A stretch of DNA of 64,000 nucleotides from Liquidambar formosana (Eukaryota > Streptophyta > Magnoliopsida > Saxifragales > Altingiaceae): NCBI GenBank assembly GCA_039720395.1, contig CM077824.1, forward strand, positions 24,505,278 to 24,569,277. Direction: 5' to 3'. The notes below the pieces were generated by a model. It was not told where the DNA came from. It was given only the letters and a program-made list of their open reading frames with translations, and ran no database searches. The position numbers and the translations under genes are program-made. Shown piece by piece: positions 48,996-60,131 of this stretch; position 1 is the stretch's first letter, and every line of letters starts with the position of its first letter.

Positions 48996-49293
48996 CAAAG
49001 CATCCTGTGAAGGGCAAAATTTTCTCAAGAACACAATGTCAAACATTAGCAACATTAATTCTAGTGTTGACACCTTAATTCTAGTATTGACACTTCATAC
49101 AATCCATGCAAACCTCATGCAAAATTTCCAAAATAATTACATGTTAACAACATTAATAATATTAAATCTCTATAAATTTCATAATTTCCAAATTCAACTC
49201 TAACAAAATTAACATATATTAATTATCCGGGGTGTTACACAACGCACCATGTGAAGGGTGAAATTTTCTCAAGAACATAATGTCAAACATTAG
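48845..49293 (+). repeat. Tandem duplication across the solo LTR end and its flank
   Basis: Copy 1 (48845-49049) holds the last 150 bp of the solo LTR plus 54 bp of flank. Copy 2 (49075-49293) repeats both, with a 14-bp internal difference and substitutions. A partial third start lies at 49055. Because it spans the LTR/flank junction, it happened after the insertion. Confidence 0.9.
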
Positions 49294-50636
49294 TTGATTA
49301 TTCGAATTATGTTTTCTAGATTTCATTGTTTTGTAAATTTGTTATTATATAAATTCTTTGTTTATCTATTACTTTTTATATGTTTACTGTTTAACATAAT
49401 CACATAAGTAGTCATTATTTTTTCCAACGCCTATCTTATGATTTATGAAACATGTTCAAGGTATTTAATCCAAGAAAACAGGAAGAAAAATGACATTGAG
49501 ACATTGATAAGCCTGTTTGTTTGTTTGTTTTTATTCTTATTATTCTTATTATTTTATTTGGATCAAATTGATAAGCCTGTTGAGGTTAGTAACATGTACG
49601 ATGTTGATATGACGTTTGTGTATTGCTTATGATTTCATGCATGGTAGAGATGTAGCTGGGTCAATCAAGGAGCAAGGTCTAAAATCTGAATGTAATTTAA
49701 ATTTTATTTAATTTTTTTTTTTTGTGTTTTGGTCGCACTAAAATGTGTTTTCCAAGGCCAAGTTCAATCTGAAGTCGTGCACACACGACCCCTATACCTT
49801 CCAGGCCAAAAGATTATAGTCGTAGACTTTAACCGCCTAGTTGGTCACTTTTCTTAAAGTTAGGCGATTGTTCAAGGGATAGGGGTTATTCCCTTAAGGT
49901 TCTAGTATGAATATCTAAACAAAAATAAACTTGAAGAACTTGTTAGCATTAAAAAAAAAACGAAAATGGAAACGAAATAAGAAATACATTACTAACACAT
50001 GAGAATGGCATGATTAGAAGCATAAAGCATCCAATAAAGTTTGTTGCAAGCCACGAGCAAGAACATAAAAGGAAAGTAAAATGGAAAAGTTTGTTGGAAA
50101 CTATACTACTCTACTCCTAGGAAGAGAATCCTGTGAAGCATGGTGGTTCTAAACTTCTCTTCTATCTCTATTTCTGCATTTTATAGATAACAGTCCATTT
50201 CTATAACTATTGGAAGTTACCAGCGGTTACCTTCAGCCTTAACAAATAATTGCTTGGTAGTTATGTCTTATGTCTAGCACATATGCAAATTCTACATATC
50301 TTCTAGGAGTTACTTGGTAGTTTCCTTCAGCCCCTGAACTTATGCCACACCTCCATTCAATATTGTACTTTATAGAAGATAGCCTAATTCTCTAACCGTT
50401 GGAAGTTTCTAGTAGCCACCTTATCTCCACCACTTGGAAATAACTATCTTTGACAATTTTCCTCCACCTAGAAAAACCCACCACCTCTTCATTTTAATTT
50501 CCTTGAATTAAATGCATTAGCCCACTAACTCTCCATGTTTCTTACATGCACATCATGCAACAAAACAAGATTGACTTGCAAACAAAACAAGAGTCAAGCC
50601 CTTGTTGGTCCAAAATTCAACCAACCTAAGTACATG
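49294..50636. other. Intergenic, no gene seen
   Basis: This is AT-rich DNA with short repeats such as TTTG and CTTATT near 49510-49555. I recognise no gene or complete element. Confidence 0.5.
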
Positions 50637-53523
50637 TGTGGACCCGGGAAAGTTAAGGCCCACGAGGGTTGAAAAGAAAATGGGGTTGAAAACGAAAAGG
50701 GAAAGGAGTCGCCACCTTATTTTTTAAAGGAAACAAGGAAAACCCTAAAAACCATTTTGTTTTAAAGAAAACAATTGAATGACTCCATGTTTAAAAAGGA
50801 AAGGCAAAAACTAGTCTTTTTTGGAAACCAAAGAAATCGGGATTCGGAGGCTAAGTTATGATATGGGAAGGTTCTAGGCAAAGCCTATAGGCACCCATGT
50901 CACCCTTTCGGTCTCTTAGTTTATTTGGGCTAAATTAAAGTCTTACCATACAAAAATCAGCAAGTATATCATCACAAGAATTGCATGCATATCATATATT
51001 CCATCCATAATAAACAAACAAAAACAAAGAAAAACTAAACTAAACTAGGATACCTAGATCCTAGAGCGGACTTGAACCTCAAAGCGCCTACGTACCATGT
51101 AGCGAAATACATGGATCAAAGTCCACGTAGTTCGATGAGAATTAGGGTTAAATCCTAATATAAACCTATGGTAAAAACCCTAGGTTTCCTTATTTGAAAG
51201 ATAGAAAATCTGGTATTTAAACCATATTTGAAATAGAAATAACTTCCACAAGATGGAAAATTTTGATAAAAAGGTAATTTATTTAATCAAGGAAATCTCT
51301 AATTATTACCATAGACTCATATTAGGAAATAACCCTAAGGAGGGAGAAGAGAAAAGATAAAGGAAGAAAAAGTGAATTAGGGCACTTTCAAACCCTACTT
51401 ACCTTGTGCAATATCTCTGAGCAATAGCAAGCTTAAGCAATAACGACCTTATTTGCAATAAAGCGATTATCACCCCTGTTTGCACCCTTACATGTGCTCA
51501 AAACAAACCAAAAGAGGAAAATACAAATCTAGACAGAATAGTATAAGGGCCTAAAATCATCCACTAATCATGCATATAACACAAACAGTGAAATAATATA
51601 AACCCTAATGCAATCCTTGAACCATGACATGCATAAAACCCTAAAATCAACTAACATGAATGCAGAAAATCATCATAGCTACTCTATATGCAATACATAT
51701 ACAGCAACTATGAAGAAAAAGACAACAAAAAGCCTAAACTACTATGCTATATACAACACACCTAAAACAAGGGCAAAAAAAATCCTAAACTCACACACAT
51801 GCTTTAAACTATGTGAAACAGCCCTAAATCATGCAAAACTAAACATAAATGGCATTCTAATCATATGTATTAACTAATGAAAGCATCAACACATGATAAA
51901 AATGCAAGCTTGAACATGAAATAATAGTTATTCAATACAAAACCCTAAAAAAGACACTAGAAACCCTAGAATCACAACTATGCATAAAATCATATGGAAT
52001 AACATTATAACATGCATAACTCCTCAAGAATAACATTTTAATCATGAATATTAACCAATAGAAGCATCAACACATGATAAAAATGCCAACTTGAACATGA
52101 AATAAAGCTATTCTAATTTCAACACAATAAAAACCCTAGAATCACAACTATACATTAAACCACATAAAACAAACCCCTAGTATGCAAAGCTAACCATGAA
52201 CAATATTCTAATCATGCATATTAACCAATAGAAGCATCAACACATGATAAAAACATAAGCTTTGGCATACAATAGAGCTATTCTAAGCAAAATCCTAATT
52301 TCAGCATAAAGAGAAAAGAGGTATACCTATGGTGGAGTCCTCTTGCTGCTGTAGAGACTTCTTCTCCTCTTGAAACACTCTCCTTCAAGCCTCCACACAA
52401 ACCCTAGCTCTCTCTTGGAACTCTCTCTCACTCTCTTTATCCAGAAATTAGGTTAAAATACATAAGAATGTCTCTAGTTGCCTCAAAGTGGCTCTCATAA
52501 TGTTGAAGTATAGAGGGGTATTTATAGGGATTGAGTGGAATCAATCAATGGTTGGGATTAAAACCCTAAATATTAATCCAAGGGTCCTTAGAGACTTCCT
52601 TAGGGCTCAAGTAGGTAAAATAGGGATGAAAATAAGATGGAATGACGGCTGGAGGCAAAAAATCCGTCAAAAATAGGAAGGAATCCCGCTTCAGCATGAT
52701 TTTAGGAAGGTGGCTCGGCTGACCACCCGGGGCTGGGCGGCTAACCACCTGGCCTTGAGCGGCTGACCACCTGGGCTGGGCGGTTAGCCACCAAGCCCCA
52801 GGTGGTCACCCGAGCGCGCCATCAGCAATTGCCTTATTTGAGCCCTTTCAGCTTCCAAATGTGTTTCGGGGGTCAAACGGAGTCCGATTTTGACGAAACG
52901 AAAGCCACAACGACCGTACTTCGATGAGGAATGTAATTTAAGACATTTTAGGATAAAAATCCCTAGCCATGGCTGCATGGTTGGGTTTTACAAAGGTGGC
53001 TAACCGCTATGCACCATCATCGCTAAGCTTAGGTTGGCACATAGGGTCGCACCGAATGCTTTCCAATTCAAAATTCAACCTTCCAAAACATCTTTAGGAA
53101 TGAAATTAAGACTAATTAAAGTCAAATGAGTGGGAATTGAGTGAAAATCATGAGCCGATTTGAGCCAACCCGAAGTGGGTCTCTTAACCAAATTGAACCT
53201 TATTGAGCCATTTTAATCCCGAACCATTGATTCATCAAATTGAACCCATAAATACCTCAAATGCATCCTTATGAACTCTAATTGACAATTTGGAGATCAT
53301 TTCAAGGTTAAATGAAAGGTTTGTAACCTAAAAGACGATTATGCCCCTCAAGTCACAAAAGCTTTTATTATCCCTCAAGATCAACTCCAAATTGAACCAA
53401 AATTCATATCCAATGTCCTTGTGATTCTAGAAGGCTAATGCAAGTAACTAGACTCAAAAACAAAACAAAAACATGCATGGAATGACAAATCCTAGTAAAG
53501 TGGTGCAAAAATGGGGTGTGACA
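50637..53523 (-). mobile_element. 3' LTR of the family A element
   Basis: The LTR is 2887 bp, from TGTGGACCC to GGTGTGACA in plus orientation. It includes the GC-rich cluster at 52709-52813. Confidence 0.96.
52709..52813 (-). repeat. GC-rich 27-bp-type repeats in LTR
   Basis: Four imperfect units read CGGCTGACCACC, CGGCTAACCACC, CGGCTGACCACC and CGGTTAGCCACC, each followed by a GGGCTGGG- or GGCCTTG-like segment. The partner LTR has the same cluster at 62204-62308 with several changes. Confidence 0.85.
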
Positions 53524-53683
53524 GAAACCCCTCATTGGTGCAGCAAGTTTCACTTGCGAACCAATGATAAAAGAACATCCCATTTTTGCTTGGGAGAGTA
53601 ATTGCATCAAATTCAAATAGAGAACTCCATCATCCTATGGAATTCATCACATATCTTAAGCAATTAGAAGTCAATGTCTAGGT

Positions 53684-55965
53684 AAAGGTCAATACCTAGG
53701 ACAAGTAGAGGTAACTCTAAGTGAAGGTCAACACCTAGGATGAGTACAAGTCAATACTCGAAGAGAATCAGTATTGGGAGTGGAGGTCAACACTCAGGGT
53801 GAGTATTAATAGTCAATACTCGAGAGGAATAGGCATCAGTATTCAGAGTGAAGGTCAACACTCGGGATGATTACTAGTCAATACTCGAGACAAATATGTT
53901 TTAACACTTAGAATGAATATGGGTCAATACACAGGGTGAGTATGGGTCAATACTCAGGGATGAGTATGCATCAATACTCAAGATGAATATGTGATAATAT
54001 TCAGGGTAAGTATGGGTCAATACTTAGGATGAGTATATATCGGTACTCGGAATGAGTGTAGGTTAATACTCGGGAGAGCCAATAAAGCATCGTATGGGTA
54101 AGGGTCTTACTCAAACGGGAACAAATGATGGTTAGCAGTCAATATCCATATTGAAAATCTAAAAAGAAATCTCATGAATAGAAGTCAATACTTAAAAACA
54201 CACAAGCAAGGGTCAATGCTTGCTATGAGTAAAGATCAATATTCACAACGAAAAGCTTACGAGCAAGAGTCATTGCTTGAAATGAGTAGGATTCAATACT
54301 CACAGAGAAAGTCACACGAGCAAAGGTCAATGCTCAAGATAAAATGTATATAAGCAATGGTCAATGCTTGAAATGAGTAGGATTCAATACTCATAGAGAA
54401 AATCACTCGAGCAAGGGTCAATGCTCAAGATAAAATGTATATAAGCAAAGGTCAATGCTTGAAATGAGTAGCATTCAATACTCACAGAGAAAATCATTCG
54501 AGCAAGGGTCAATGCTCAAGATAAAATGTATATGAGCAAAGGTCAATGCTTGATATGAGTAAGATTCAATACTCACAGAGAAAATCATTTGAGCAAGGGT
54601 CAATGCTCAAGATAAAATGTATATAAGCAAAGGTCAATGCTTGAAATGAGTAAGATTCAATACTCATAGAGAAAATCATTCGAGCAAGGGTCAATGCTCA
54701 AGATAAAATGTATATAAGCAAAGGTCAATGCTTGAAATGAGTAGGATTCAATGCTCAAAGAGAAAATCATTCGAGCAGGGGTCATTGCTCAAGATAAAAT
54801 GTATATAAGCAGAAGTCAATGCTTGAAATGAGTAGGATTCAATACTCACAAAGAAAATTATTCGAGCAAGGGTCAATGCTCAAGATAAAATGTATACAAG
54901 CAAAGGTCAATGCTTGAAATGAGTAGGAGTCAATACTCACGAAGAAAATTATATGAGCAAGGGTCAATGCTCAAGGTAAAATGTATATAAGCAAAGGTCA
55001 ATGCTAAAAATGAGTAGGATTCAATACTCACAGAGAAAATCATTCGAGCAAGGGTCAATGCACAAGATAAAATGTATATAAGCAGAGGTCAATGCTTGAA
55101 ATGAGTAGGATTCAATACTCACAAAGAAAATTATATGAGCAAGGGTCAATGCTCAAGGTAAAATGTATATAAGCAAAGGTCAATGCTTAAAATGAGTAGG
55201 ATTCAATACTCATAGAGAAAATCATTCGAGCAAGGGTCAATGCTCAAGATAAAATGTATATAAGCAGAGGTCAATGCTTGAAATGAGTAGGATTCAATAC
55301 TCACAGAAAAAAATTATTCGAGCAAGGGTCAATGCTCAAGATAAAATGTATACAAGCAAAGGTCAACGCTTGAAATGAGTAGGAGTCAATACTCACGAAG
55401 AAAATTATATGAGCAAGGGTCAATGCTTAAGGTAAAATGTATATAAGCAAAGGTCAATGCTTGAAATGAGTAGGAGTCAATGCTCACTATATGAACAAAA
55501 ATCACTGTTGGTGATGAATAGGGGTTAATACTCAAAGAATGCCGAGAGATTGCATAGGTAGAAGTCAATACCTAAAACAATAACATATGAATAGAGGAGG
55601 CATGATGAAGGGGTTTGGAATCAATACGAACAAGGGTCAATGCTCGAGAGGAGAATATTGGTGAATATTTAGGGACGAGTAGAGATGAATACTCGAAGTG
55701 AGTACATATGAATACTCAGGGACAAGTACATGTGAATACTCGGAGTGAGTACATATGAATACTTGGGGATAAGTAGAGGTAAATACTCGGAGTGAGTACA
55801 TGTGAATACTCGGGGATGAGTAGGGGTGAATACTCAGGGTGAGTATTGGTGAATACTCGAGGATGAGTATGGGTCAATACTCAGGGTGAGTACTGGTGAA
55901 TACTCGGGGTGAGTACTGGTGAATACTCGGGGTGAGTATATGTGAATACTCGAGAGAGCCTACGA
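53684..55965 (-). repeat. Array of about 60 short hairpins with covarying stems
   Basis: The central part (about 54205-55500) is roughly 14 tandem units of 91 bp; unit marks GAGCAAGGGTCA lie at 54409, 54500, 54591, 54682, 54864 and 54955 and continue at 91-92 bp. Each unit has three 18-bp modules of 5-bp stem, 8-nt loop and 5-bp stem: GAGCA/TGCTC, AAGCA/TGCTT and GAGTA/TACTC, with loops such as AGGGTCAA. Less regular flanks (53684-54180 and 55620-55965) use the same plan with GAGTA/TACTC, GAGTG/CACTC and AGGTA/TACCT. No open frame crosses the array on the element's own strand. Confidence 0.93.
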
Positions 55966-55979
55966 AGACACTAGTTAAG

Positions 55980-58272
55980 TGGGGAGTCACTATTCATAAG
56001 ACAGGAATGGTATAGAGACTAAACCAACACCATATGGAGAGAAACTATCAACCACACAACCAAAAACGAAAGCTAGTCAAATATGATCATGGGAAAATGA
56101 ACCTCCAAAACTCAATGAACACTACATATTACTAATGCACACATCAATTAATCAATCAACTCAAGTAAAATTGATTCACACGGATTTATTAGCACAAGTT
56201 CAATGCCATGCACAGAAAGATTTACTGGAAGTGGTTTTGCAAACCTATCATTCTTTTTCTTTAAAGACCCCTTTACATACTTAGCATAATCATGGAATTT
56301 TTCAAAAACATTCTTATAAAATTGTGGTCAAGCCTTCTTAAGAAATAATGCATTTCAGGAGGATTGGGTCAAACTCATGAATTCTTTTTCAAGGTATAGG
56401 AATGGAGTGGAATCACCTCTTCTTCTCTTCTTCTTTCTTCGCTTCTCTTTTTTCAAAACCCTAACTTTTGCCTAGATTGCCCTTACGGGTTTTCAACCTA
56501 GCGAGTTGCCGTAATTTTTGCCTGAGCTGCCCTTTCGGGTTTTCAACCTAGCAGGCTCTTCTTCTTTTCCTCTTTTTTTTTTTTTTTTTCTTCTTCTTTT
56601 TCCCTTCTCTCCTTAGCACAAAGAAATTCAACTCATGAAGCCCCAGCCCATTCCCTTCATCAATTCATTTAAGTTCTCTAACAAGACAAACTAGGACCAG
56701 TATTCATTCAAATTCTTCTTTAACAAGCATAATCAGCCCTGGGTTCATAACACATTCACGTTCTTCAATTGAGCAAAATAAATCAGCCCTAATCTCACGA
56801 AATCACATGCCTATAGCTAAGGCAAATCGTTTCATAGTGGTTACTGCTACCCCTTTTCCATCATTAAATCCATGACAAGAGTCTAAGTCAAAAGGTAAGA
56901 AGATATAGAATTTGATGGAACCCACAAATGAATCATCATGATTGAATACTTTCAAAGGACGAGGTCTATGACCACTAGAAACACAAGACTTAAGAGAGAC
57001 AAAGGAGGAAAGTGGAGGGACATCCGAAGGACTCAAACCAAACAAGAACAAGGAAAATAATCAAGTTAACTTTCTCGGTGGCATGTAGTATTTTAGCTCA
57101 CTAATTTGATGAATGAGACTGTTTCCTTTTGACTTATTGACAAAGAATTGCCTTCAATGGTTGGTTATATGCAAAGCCCCTTTCTTTCTTCCTTTTTTTT
57201 TTTTTCTCTCTTTTTTTTTTTTTTCAATGAATTAAACCGCACCCAAAGTGACTTTATGGGCTGCCTACGTATCTCCACTTTGTTCTTCACATTGATTAAA
57301 CAAGCTAACATTTTTTCTTTGGTGGAGAATCAGGTCCTCGTAGTTCAAAGCATTCTATTTTTTTGTCATCATTTTCTTTCAAAAGCCCTAACTTTTGCCT
57401 AGGTCGCCTTTTCAAGTTTTCAACCTAGCGGGCGTAGGCTCTACACATAACCACATAGGGACCACCCTCATTTGGCTTGAACTTTTCCCGCGGGTCACGA
57501 ACATAGGTAGTAGTCCTCTTTGAACACAAGGCCTTCTTCTGATAGATTTTCCTTCTAAATGCTTTTGGATGTATGTTAATCCCTTCCCTTTCTTTTTGTA
57601 CTTTTTTTCTTTGTTGTGCTCTTTTCTTTCTTTATTCTTTTTTTTTTTTCACAATTTTTTCTTTTGACTTTTTTTTTGTTTTTTTTTTTTTGTCTTTTGA
57701 GGGAGAGGGAAATAAATATCTCCAAAAGCTCACCATGCTAATTGATTTCTTCTTTTGCTTCTTGCAAGGGTTTCAAGATCTTCTCAAGTTGCTTGGCTTA
57801 GGTCTTCATGTAGTGTAGTGGGCGGGTGGCCCCTATGTTTACCATTTTGGACTTCTCATTGTTTCCAAGTTAATCAATTGCAGCTCATTCATCATTCATT
57901 ATGTTTGCTCTTTTAGTGGGAAGAGCTTTCAAGCTTCTTAGGAAATATTTTAATGCCACTTTGATTGTCAATTGATTGAGGAGAAGAGAAATAGAGAGAC
58001 AATGAAATTTTTGAAATCAAACTTTTTATTGAAGGAATGAAGGAGAACACATTGACAATGACTAGGACTCAAAAGACTCAAAACTTCAAAGGACATTTGA
58101 CTCGAAGATCAACAACAATTAACTAACTAGAAAACAAACAAAAAAAAACTTAAACTCCTTATCACGGACAGTCATGATAGAATTAGTGTAGCAGTAAGCA
58201 CTAAGAAAAAACTTATTATCTTTCCCAACAACTTCAAGGCATCAGCATCTTTTCCTTGTGAATTAAACATTC
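55980..58272 (-). other. Non-coding internal part of the family A element
   Basis: The segment contains T-rich runs (56570-56590, 57190-57225, 57575-57700) and two or three copies of a CCCTAACTTTTGCCTAG...TTTTCAACCTAGC segment near 56458-56560 and 57384-57430. No pol-like frame is present. Confidence 0.7.
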
Positions 58273-59016
58273 TTATTCTTCATCTTGACTTGCGCTGCCA
58301 ACATTATCCAAATCCCCATGAGTGTCAAAGGTTCCTTGAGCCTCATAAAGTCCCTTAAAATCAAGAACCCCCATGCTAGCAAGAGTTTGAGTATCCTCTG
58401 AATGATATGGGCCATGAATTGGAAATTCTTGCTTAATTGCGGCAAGGGATCTCGGTGGATTGGCATATGGCTGGACTGGAGAGATTGGGTTTATGGTGGC
58501 CAAAAATGGGTTCATGGAAGAGCTTTGAAGAATATTTGGATTATTGGTTGGTGTGGAAAAATTGATTACTCCACGATCAATGAGGTCTTGGATCTCATGT
58601 CGTAGTCTATAACAATGATTGGTGTCATGTCCCCTATTATGATGAAAAGCACAATATTCATTTTCCTTAAACCGACGAGGCAAAGGATTAGGAAGGGGTT
58701 TTGGATCAAGAGGTGACAATAAGCCCAAAATTGCTACTCTCGAAAAAGCATGGTTCAATGGCATGTAGAGTTCAGTAAATCGGCTAGGCTCTTTCCTTAC
58801 AGTTTGGGCCTTTAAATATGCTCTGTTGTATCTCTTAGACTCGATAGCCCCTAAATTAGACTCATAATGATTCATAGACTCGGATTGGGCTTTAGGAACA
58901 ACTTGAACAATCGCCAAGATATCATTCAACTTTTGCATGATCTCATAAAGCATTTCCCTAATTTCTTCCAATGTCGTATCGCCAACTCCAGCCATGAAAG
59001 TGATAATGGGTTCCAC
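58273..59016 (-). CDS. Gag-like protein of the family A element, short
   Basis: The frame encodes 247 residues, starting with an ATG at 59016. Residues 16-45 are helical and Leu/Ile/Met-rich. Residues 122-135 form a zinc-knuckle-like CX2HX4HX4C (CAFHHNRGHDTNHC), followed by YRLRHEIQDLIDRG, a pattern I know from gag proteins of Ty3/gypsy elements of the Tat group. The rest is Asn/Pro/Ser-rich. Gag would bind element RNA and build the particle. It is short compared with a full gypsy gag, whose capsid part seems to be missing, so it may be a remnant or a minimal RNA-binding protein. No protease or polymerase follows it. Confidence 0.75.
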   Translation of the reverse strand: MEPIITFMAGVGDTTLEEIREMLYEIMQKLNDILAIVQVVPKAQSESMNHYESNLGAIESKRYNRAYLKAQTVRKEPSRFTELYMPLNHAFSRVAILGLLSPLDPKPLPNPLPRRFKENEYCAFHHNRGHDTNHCYRLRHEIQDLIDRGVINFSTPTNNPNILQSSSMNPFLATINPISPVQPYANPPRSLAAIKQEFPIHGPYHSEDTQTLASMGVLDFKGLYEAQGTFDTHGDLDNVGSASQDEE

Positions 59017-60110
59017 TCTAATCTTTAACCTCTAGAAGATATCACGGGTTTAATCTAGCCCTCCTTCAAGAACAAAATTCCCTTTTTAGGCTATGACCAA
59101 AACATTTTAACAATATTTCCATGATTGCGCTAAATTGATAAGTGTGGTCTTATAAAGCATGCCCTTAAGTAGACATCTCATCTCTAAGGGTACCTTAAAG
59201 TGTAAGGTGACATACTAAGGGCATGAAGGTGGATCACTTAGTCTTAGGTTCTAACCACTAACCATCACAAAACCATCAAGAGTCACTTTCCCCCAAGTGT
59301 AGGCAAACTATGAGCTAGGTTTAAACAGTATATCTCCTTAGTTAGACACCTCATCCTCAAAAGTGTCCTTAAGACGGAAGGTGAGGTGACATACTAAAGA
59401 CATAAAGATGAATAAGCCCCAACTTCTTAACCCTTAATTAAACACTTCATTCCAAACAAGCCCCTATTGGTTTACTTAAAAGCCCATGATTAAATCATCT
59501 TAGCTCACATACCTTTAATTAGTCCATCCTTCCTTTTGGGAGCCCTTTGGGTGAAGGGTGGATGTACTTACTAAGGGTACGTAGGTGAGACCATATATCA
59601 AGTGTCAATCACTACACATGGTTAAAATAAACCTAAGCCTAGAACACAACTTATGAGCATAGCAACATAACACAAGCACGGCATGATATCATTACAATCA
59701 AGTGTGGGTGCATAAAGGTGAAACCATAGTGCCCTACAAGTCTGTCTACATGGACTAATGATAAGGGTAGGCTGGGGTCCTTCACTTGCTTGAGAAATCT
59801 TTACACCTAACCACATGTGGCATTAGGAACGCCGCGTGGGTCCAGCAGTACGTGATTAACTCATTTCATATACCCAAGGGTACTTGGCAAGAGAGGTTGA
59901 GAGCTTTCGCCCCAGCACATGGAATCAGGAAAACCAAGATTGAGGCTAGGCTTGTCAGTGGCAAGGGACATCGACCCTAGCATGCAAGAGTTTGCGCACA
60001 CAATGCAATAAATGAAAGCACACAATCAAGCGGATGCAATGTGATGGATTTTAATTAAGCAAAAGAAATTAATTTAGCCCAATTAAACTTTATAAAGTCT
60101 AGCCCACAAA
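59017..60110 (-). other. 5' leader of the family A element
   Basis: The leader is non-coding. Three worn repeats with a TAGACA...CTCATC...GGTGACATACTAA...GGCATGAAGGTG pattern lie near 59140-59240, 59325-59415 and 59505-59595. Confidence 0.6.
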
Positions 60111-60128
60111 TCCCCAGTGGAGTCGCCA
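60111..60128 (-). promoter_or_regulatory. Primer binding site of the family A element
   Basis: On the minus strand TGGCGACTCCACTGGGGA lies 3 nt after the 5' LTR, the expected place for a tRNA primer site, and begins TGG as such sites do. An arginine tRNA is the likely primer by analogy with Ogre-like elements. Confidence 0.8.
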
Positions 60129-60131
60129 AAC

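Noticed and set aside
54205..55500. CRISPR-like regular array
   Set aside because: There are no unique spacers. The 91-bp units are themselves repeated, the DNA is a plant retrotransposon, and there are no cas genes.
56803..57051. 82-residue ORF in the family A internal region
   Set aside because: It has no motif and sits between T-rich non-coding segments; it does not fit any retroelement protein.
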